In this document: piece after piece, positions 61,424 to 64,000 of the stretch | Layout: the number at the start of each line of letters is the position of its first letter | Numbering within the stretch: the first letter of the stretch is position 1 | Assembly: GCF_030063205.1 (NCBI RefSeq) | Contig: NZ_JASISQ010000003.1 | Span: 124,001-188,000, forward strand | Direction: 5' to 3' | Length of the DNA stretch: 64,000 nt | Origin: Arthrobacter antibioticus | GTDB taxonomy: Bacteria > Actinomycetota > Actinomycetes > Actinomycetales > Micrococcaceae | Position numbers and translations under genes: made by a program | Notes under the pieces: model-generated | Database searches by the model: none | The model's input: only the letters and a program-made list of their open reading frames with translations | What the model was told of the DNA's origin: nothing

Positions 61424-62287
61424 CTACACAGGCGGTTCTGACGGTGGCTCGTGGTCAATGCCCAACGGGATGGGACGTTTGGCTGAGAATCCGCTGCTCG
61501 GTGATTGGTGGCGGATACTGCCAATGACCCAGGGCATAAGATATTCGCGTGCCCAAAGCACATCGCCGGCACGGGCCTCGCGCCACCTTTTCTCCGGCAA
61601 CGGCTTGGGCAGCAGCGGCATCAACGAATGTGGCACGTTGAGCGTTTCAAGCACCATGGCTGCCACCGCGTGATGTCCCAAGGAGGACGGGTGCAGCCGA
61701 TCCCGGCTCCACATTCGTGGATCATGTAGTTCAGTCATGGCCCACAAGTCGGCAATCACGGCGTCGTAGTGTTTGGCAATACCACGCAAGTTCTCGTTAT
61801 ATACGGCGATCTTTGTGCGGAACTGTCCCAGTACCGTGGACCGACCCGAGTCAGGGCCAACAAATATAAGTACCTGCATACCCTGACCTTTTAAAAGTCC
61901 CACGGCTCCGGCCAAAATTTCTGCCAACTTATCGGGATCGGCGCCCGCATGCAAAAGGTCATTGCCACCAGCCTGAAGAGAAACCAGATCCGGTTTCAAT
62001 GCCAATGCCTGGCCTATTTGAGAATCAAGAACCTCTTGAAGCACCTGCCCACGAACTGCCAGGTTGGCGTAAGCGAATTCAGGTACTCCCACGCTGAGTT
62101 CTTCGGCCACACGATCAGCCCAACCCCGGTAATCACCTGGGCTGTTTGGCTGCGGATCATCAATCCCCTCGGTAAAGGAATCGCCAACGGCCACGAACCT
62201 TCTATAGGGGTGGGGCGGCAGATAAAGTTTAGGTGGCTGCTCTGTGGGCTGCCCATCCTCTTCACTTTTCGCTGCCTGAAGATCCAT
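61424..62287 (-). CDS. SGNH/GDSL-type hydrolase
   Basis: 287 residues from ATG 62287, with GGAG nine bases upstream. The four SGNH blocks are present: FVAVGDSFTEGI (nucleophile serine), a glycine in the NLAVRGQ segment, LQAGGNDLL (Asn) and DRLHPSSLGHH (Asp/His). No signal peptide was seen, so it is probably intracellular. These enzymes cleave esters; the substrate is unknown. The SpoIIM-like gene ends 61 bases upstream on the same strand. Confidence 0.88.
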   Translation of the reverse strand: MDLQAAKSEEDGQPTEQPPKLYLPPHPYRRFVAVGDSFTEGIDDPQPNSPGDYRGWADRVAEELSVGVPEFAYANLAVRGQVLQEVLDSQIGQALALKPDLVSLQAGGNDLLHAGADPDKLAEILAGAVGLLKGQGMQVLIFVGPDSGRSTVLGQFRTKIAVYNENLRGIAKHYDAVIADLWAMTELHDPRMWSRDRLHPSSLGHHAVAAMVLETLNVPHSLMPLLPKPLPEKRWREARAGDVLWAREYLMPWVIGSIRHQSPSSGFSAKRPIPLGIDHEPPSEPPV

Positions 62288-62348
62288 ACACCCATACTCC
62301 ACCCAATTCGCAGTCTGTGGGAGGGGCCGGCGGGCAACAGCGCAAGTC

Positions 62349-63341
62349 TCAGACTGAGCGCACGGAGGCTCCGGCGTCGTCCGCGTCAAGGTCACCGCTC
62401 TCCCCCGCCCGCACAGCCCGGCCACCAAGGATCAGCGTGTAGGCCCAGTACGCGGCAAGGACCAGCGCGCCAATGGCGATTTTAGCCCAGACCGGCAGGG
62501 AGCTGGGGGTGACGTACGCTTCCACCAGGCCCGAGACAAACAGCACCAGCACCAGGCCCGCAGCAACCGTGATCAGCGAACGCCCCTCCTTCGCCAGCGA
62601 ATCCAGCCTGGTCCGCGGGCCCGGACTCACCCAGGACCAAAAGATCCGCAGCCCGGCCGCGGCGGCGATAAAGATTGACGTCAGCTCCATCAACCCGTGC
62701 GGCAAAATATAGCTGAAGAACACATCCCCGCGGTCAAAGGCGAACATGACGCCCGCGCTCATGCCAATGCTCTGGGCGTTCATGAAAATTGAGTACGGGA
62801 TGAAGACTCCGGTGATGCCAAACGCCACACACTGGGCGGCAATCCACGCATTGTTGGTCCACACGGCCCCCGCAAATGAGGCAGCGGGGTTCTCCGAGTA
62901 GTAGTTCACAAAGTCTTTATCAACCAACTGTTGAAGCTGGCGATCACTGCCCAAAGCCGCCATCACGCCAGGATTTCCCGCGGTCCACAGCGCAAACAGC
63001 GAGCCTATGAGGACAAAGACCGCACCAACGATCAGTGTCAGCCACCGCAGCCGGTAAAAAGCAGCTGGCAAGGAGATGACAAAAAAGCGGGCTGTATCTA
63101 CGAAGAAGTTCGATTTTGCGCCCGTGAAACGAGTCCGCGCATTGGCCAGAGTGGCCGATAACGACGCCGACAGTGCGCTCTCCGCCGCCACCGAGCGGAT
63201 CAGTGAAAGCTGAGCTGAGACGCTTTGGTAAAGCTCCAACAACTCCTCGGCCTCAGCACCGCTCAGGCGCCGTTTTCGGGCAAGCACTTTCAGGCGCTCC
63301 CACTGCGGGGCGTGCACTGTTGTATAGGCATCCATGTCCAT
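62349..63341 (-). CDS. SpoIIM/DUF95 family membrane protein
   Basis: 330 residues from ATG 63341 (MDMDAYTTVHAPQWERLK), chosen over the longer open frame to 63371; ATG 63335 is nearly equivalent. A soluble N-terminal part of about 95 residues is followed by five or six membrane spans. GVFIPYSIFMNAQSIGMSAG and FSYILPHGLMELTSIFIA match the stage II sporulation protein M family. Non-spore-forming actinobacteria use this family beside RDD and DUF58 genes, apparently in envelope physiology. The RDD gene is divergent, 50 bases away. The acidic C-terminal tail is short and non-conserved. Confidence 0.88.
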   Translation of the reverse strand: MDMDAYTTVHAPQWERLKVLARKRRLSGAEAEELLELYQSVSAQLSLIRSVAAESALSASLSATLANARTRFTGAKSNFFVDTARFFVISLPAAFYRLRWLTLIVGAVFVLIGSLFALWTAGNPGVMAALGSDRQLQQLVDKDFVNYYSENPAASFAGAVWTNNAWIAAQCVAFGITGVFIPYSIFMNAQSIGMSAGVMFAFDRGDVFFSYILPHGLMELTSIFIAAAAGLRIFWSWVSPGPRTRLDSLAKEGRSLITVAAGLVLVLFVSGLVEAYVTPSSLPVWAKIAIGALVLAAYWAYTLILGGRAVRAGESGDLDADDAGASVRSV

Positions 63342-63379
63342 CCGACCCAGCCTATCGCTCGCAGAGCCCACAGCGTGGA

Positions 63380-63391
63380 TAGACTGTTTTT
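63380..63391 (+). promoter_or_regulatory. candidate -10 box for a leaderless RDD transcript
   Basis: TAGACT (63380-63385) is followed by six bases and then ATG 63392. The hexamer and spacing are identical to those before GTG 821. No ribosome site is visible. Confidence 0.4.
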
Positions 63392-64000
63392 ATGTCCGCA
63401 ATTATCACCGGTGAAGCCGTTGTCCTCGAGCTTCGGCCCGCAACTTTTGCTGCCCGCTCCCTCGCCACGGCCATCGACGTTACGGTCACGCTCATAGTTG
63501 GTTTGGGGCTGGTGCTACTTCTTGGCGCGCTACCGTTTCTGGTTGATTTTGCCGCGCTCCGAGCAATCGTCTTGGTGCTGGTAGTGACCCTGCTTGTGAT
63601 TGTGCCCATCACAGTTGAGACCCTCAGCCGCGGGAAGTCGCTGGGGAAGCTTGCCATGGGCCTGCGCATAGTGCGGGACGACGGCGGATCCATCCGTTTC
63701 CGTCATGCCATGATCCGTGCGCTTTTGGCTGTGTTGGAGATTTATATGACGCTAGGTTCACTCGCTTGCCTTGTGTCGCTTTTCAACGAAAAATCCAAAC
63801 GCTTGGGCGACATGCTGGCCGGGACTTACGCCATCCGTGACCGTTCGCCAAAGACCGTGCCGCTGCAAGTGGCGGTGGCACCTGAACTGGCTCAATGGGC
63901 AGCTCTATCAGATATTGGCCGCCTCCCCGACACGCTAGCGCGGCGTATCTCCATGTATCTAAGCCAGGGAGCGGCCATGGCTACCTCCTCACGCCATAGT
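63392..64000 (+). CDS. RDD family membrane protein, cut by the window end
   Basis: 203 codons from ATG 63392 to the last base, no stop. AARSLATAIDVTVTLIVGLG has the Arg-x(n)-Asp pattern of RDD proteins, followed by two further spans and GKSLGKLAMGLRIVRDDGG, a family hallmark. RDD proteins are small membrane proteins of unknown role, some suggested to be ion antiporters. The 80-residue soluble tail after the last span is longer than the minimal domain. It is divergent from the SpoIIM-like gene. Confidence 0.85.
   Translation, partial: MSAIITGEAVVLELRPATFAARSLATAIDVTVTLIVGLGLVLLLGALPFLVDFAALRAIVLVLVVTLLVIVPITVETLSRGKSLGKLAMGLRIVRDDGGSIRFRHAMIRALLAVLEIYMTLGSLACLVSLFNEKSKRLGDMLAGTYAIRDRSPKTVPLQVAVAPELAQWAALSDIGRLPDTLARRISMYLSQGAAMATSSRHS

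Overview
The window looks like chromosomal DNA of a Micrococcaceae actinobacterium, close to Arthrobacter in the broad sense. The evidence is the gene order pth-rplY-prs-glmU-tRNA-Gln and ABC-F-ispE-rsmA-rpfB-tatD, an RpfB resuscitation factor, SufS with SufU, an actinobacterial protein O-mannosyltransferase facing rsmI, and a MoxR-DUF58-transglutaminase operon. Base composition looks mid-high GC, lower than many Arthrobacter. No transposase, phage gene, rRNA or CRISPR array was seen. The species is not identified.

Layout. 1-4.5 kb (+): a degenerate Hpt-domain protein, a VanZ-like gene with an apparent frameshift, a membrane-anchored unknown, an MFS transporter and a secreted beta-propeller protein. 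4.5-8.5 kb (-): a 1335-residue secreted multidomain protein with three DUF4082 modules. 8.7-11.9 kb: sufU and sufS (-), then L-2-hydroxyglutarate oxidase (+). 12-17 kb (+): a fusion of three glycosyltransferases and a secreted DUF4082 protein of glycoside-hydrolase-like design. 17-31.6 kb (-): an 11-gene exopolysaccharide operon joined by 1-4 bp overlaps. It runs from the priming sugar transferase through sugar-nucleotide genes (Gfo/Idh oxidoreductase, NAD epimerase, two DegT aminotransferases, LbH acetyltransferase), a flippase, three glycosyltransferases and a Wzz protein to a polymerase that carries its own Wzz-like tail. 32-37.6 kb (-): two tandem 900-residue LuxR-type ATPase regulators, one without its P-loop lysine. 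37.8-49.3 kb (-): housekeeping genes. 49.4-54.4 kb (+): MoxR, DUF58 and transglutaminase. 54.5-64 kb: succinate-semialdehyde dehydrogenase, rsmI, pmt, a DUF1461 membrane protein, an SGNH hydrolase, a SpoIIM-like protein and an RDD protein cut by the window end.

How it fits together. The 4.5-37.6 kb block reads as one exopolysaccharide locus: sugar synthesis, assembly, flipping, polymerisation and length control in one operon, two DUF4082 secreted proteins and a three-domain glycosyltransferase on its flank, and a regulator pair at its head. A perfect palindrome upstream of the large DUF4082 gene recurs with one mismatch between the regulators and the operon and may be a shared operator.

Other signals are non-coding. 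They include a 68-bp loopless palindrome that contains the polymerase stop codon, short minisatellites in several intergenic regions, interlocking inverted repeats on both sides of a DUF559 gene, an unannotated 38-codon reading frame overlapping rplY, an 85-codon reading frame coupled to the priming transferase, and start codons placed exactly where a leaderless transcript would begin.
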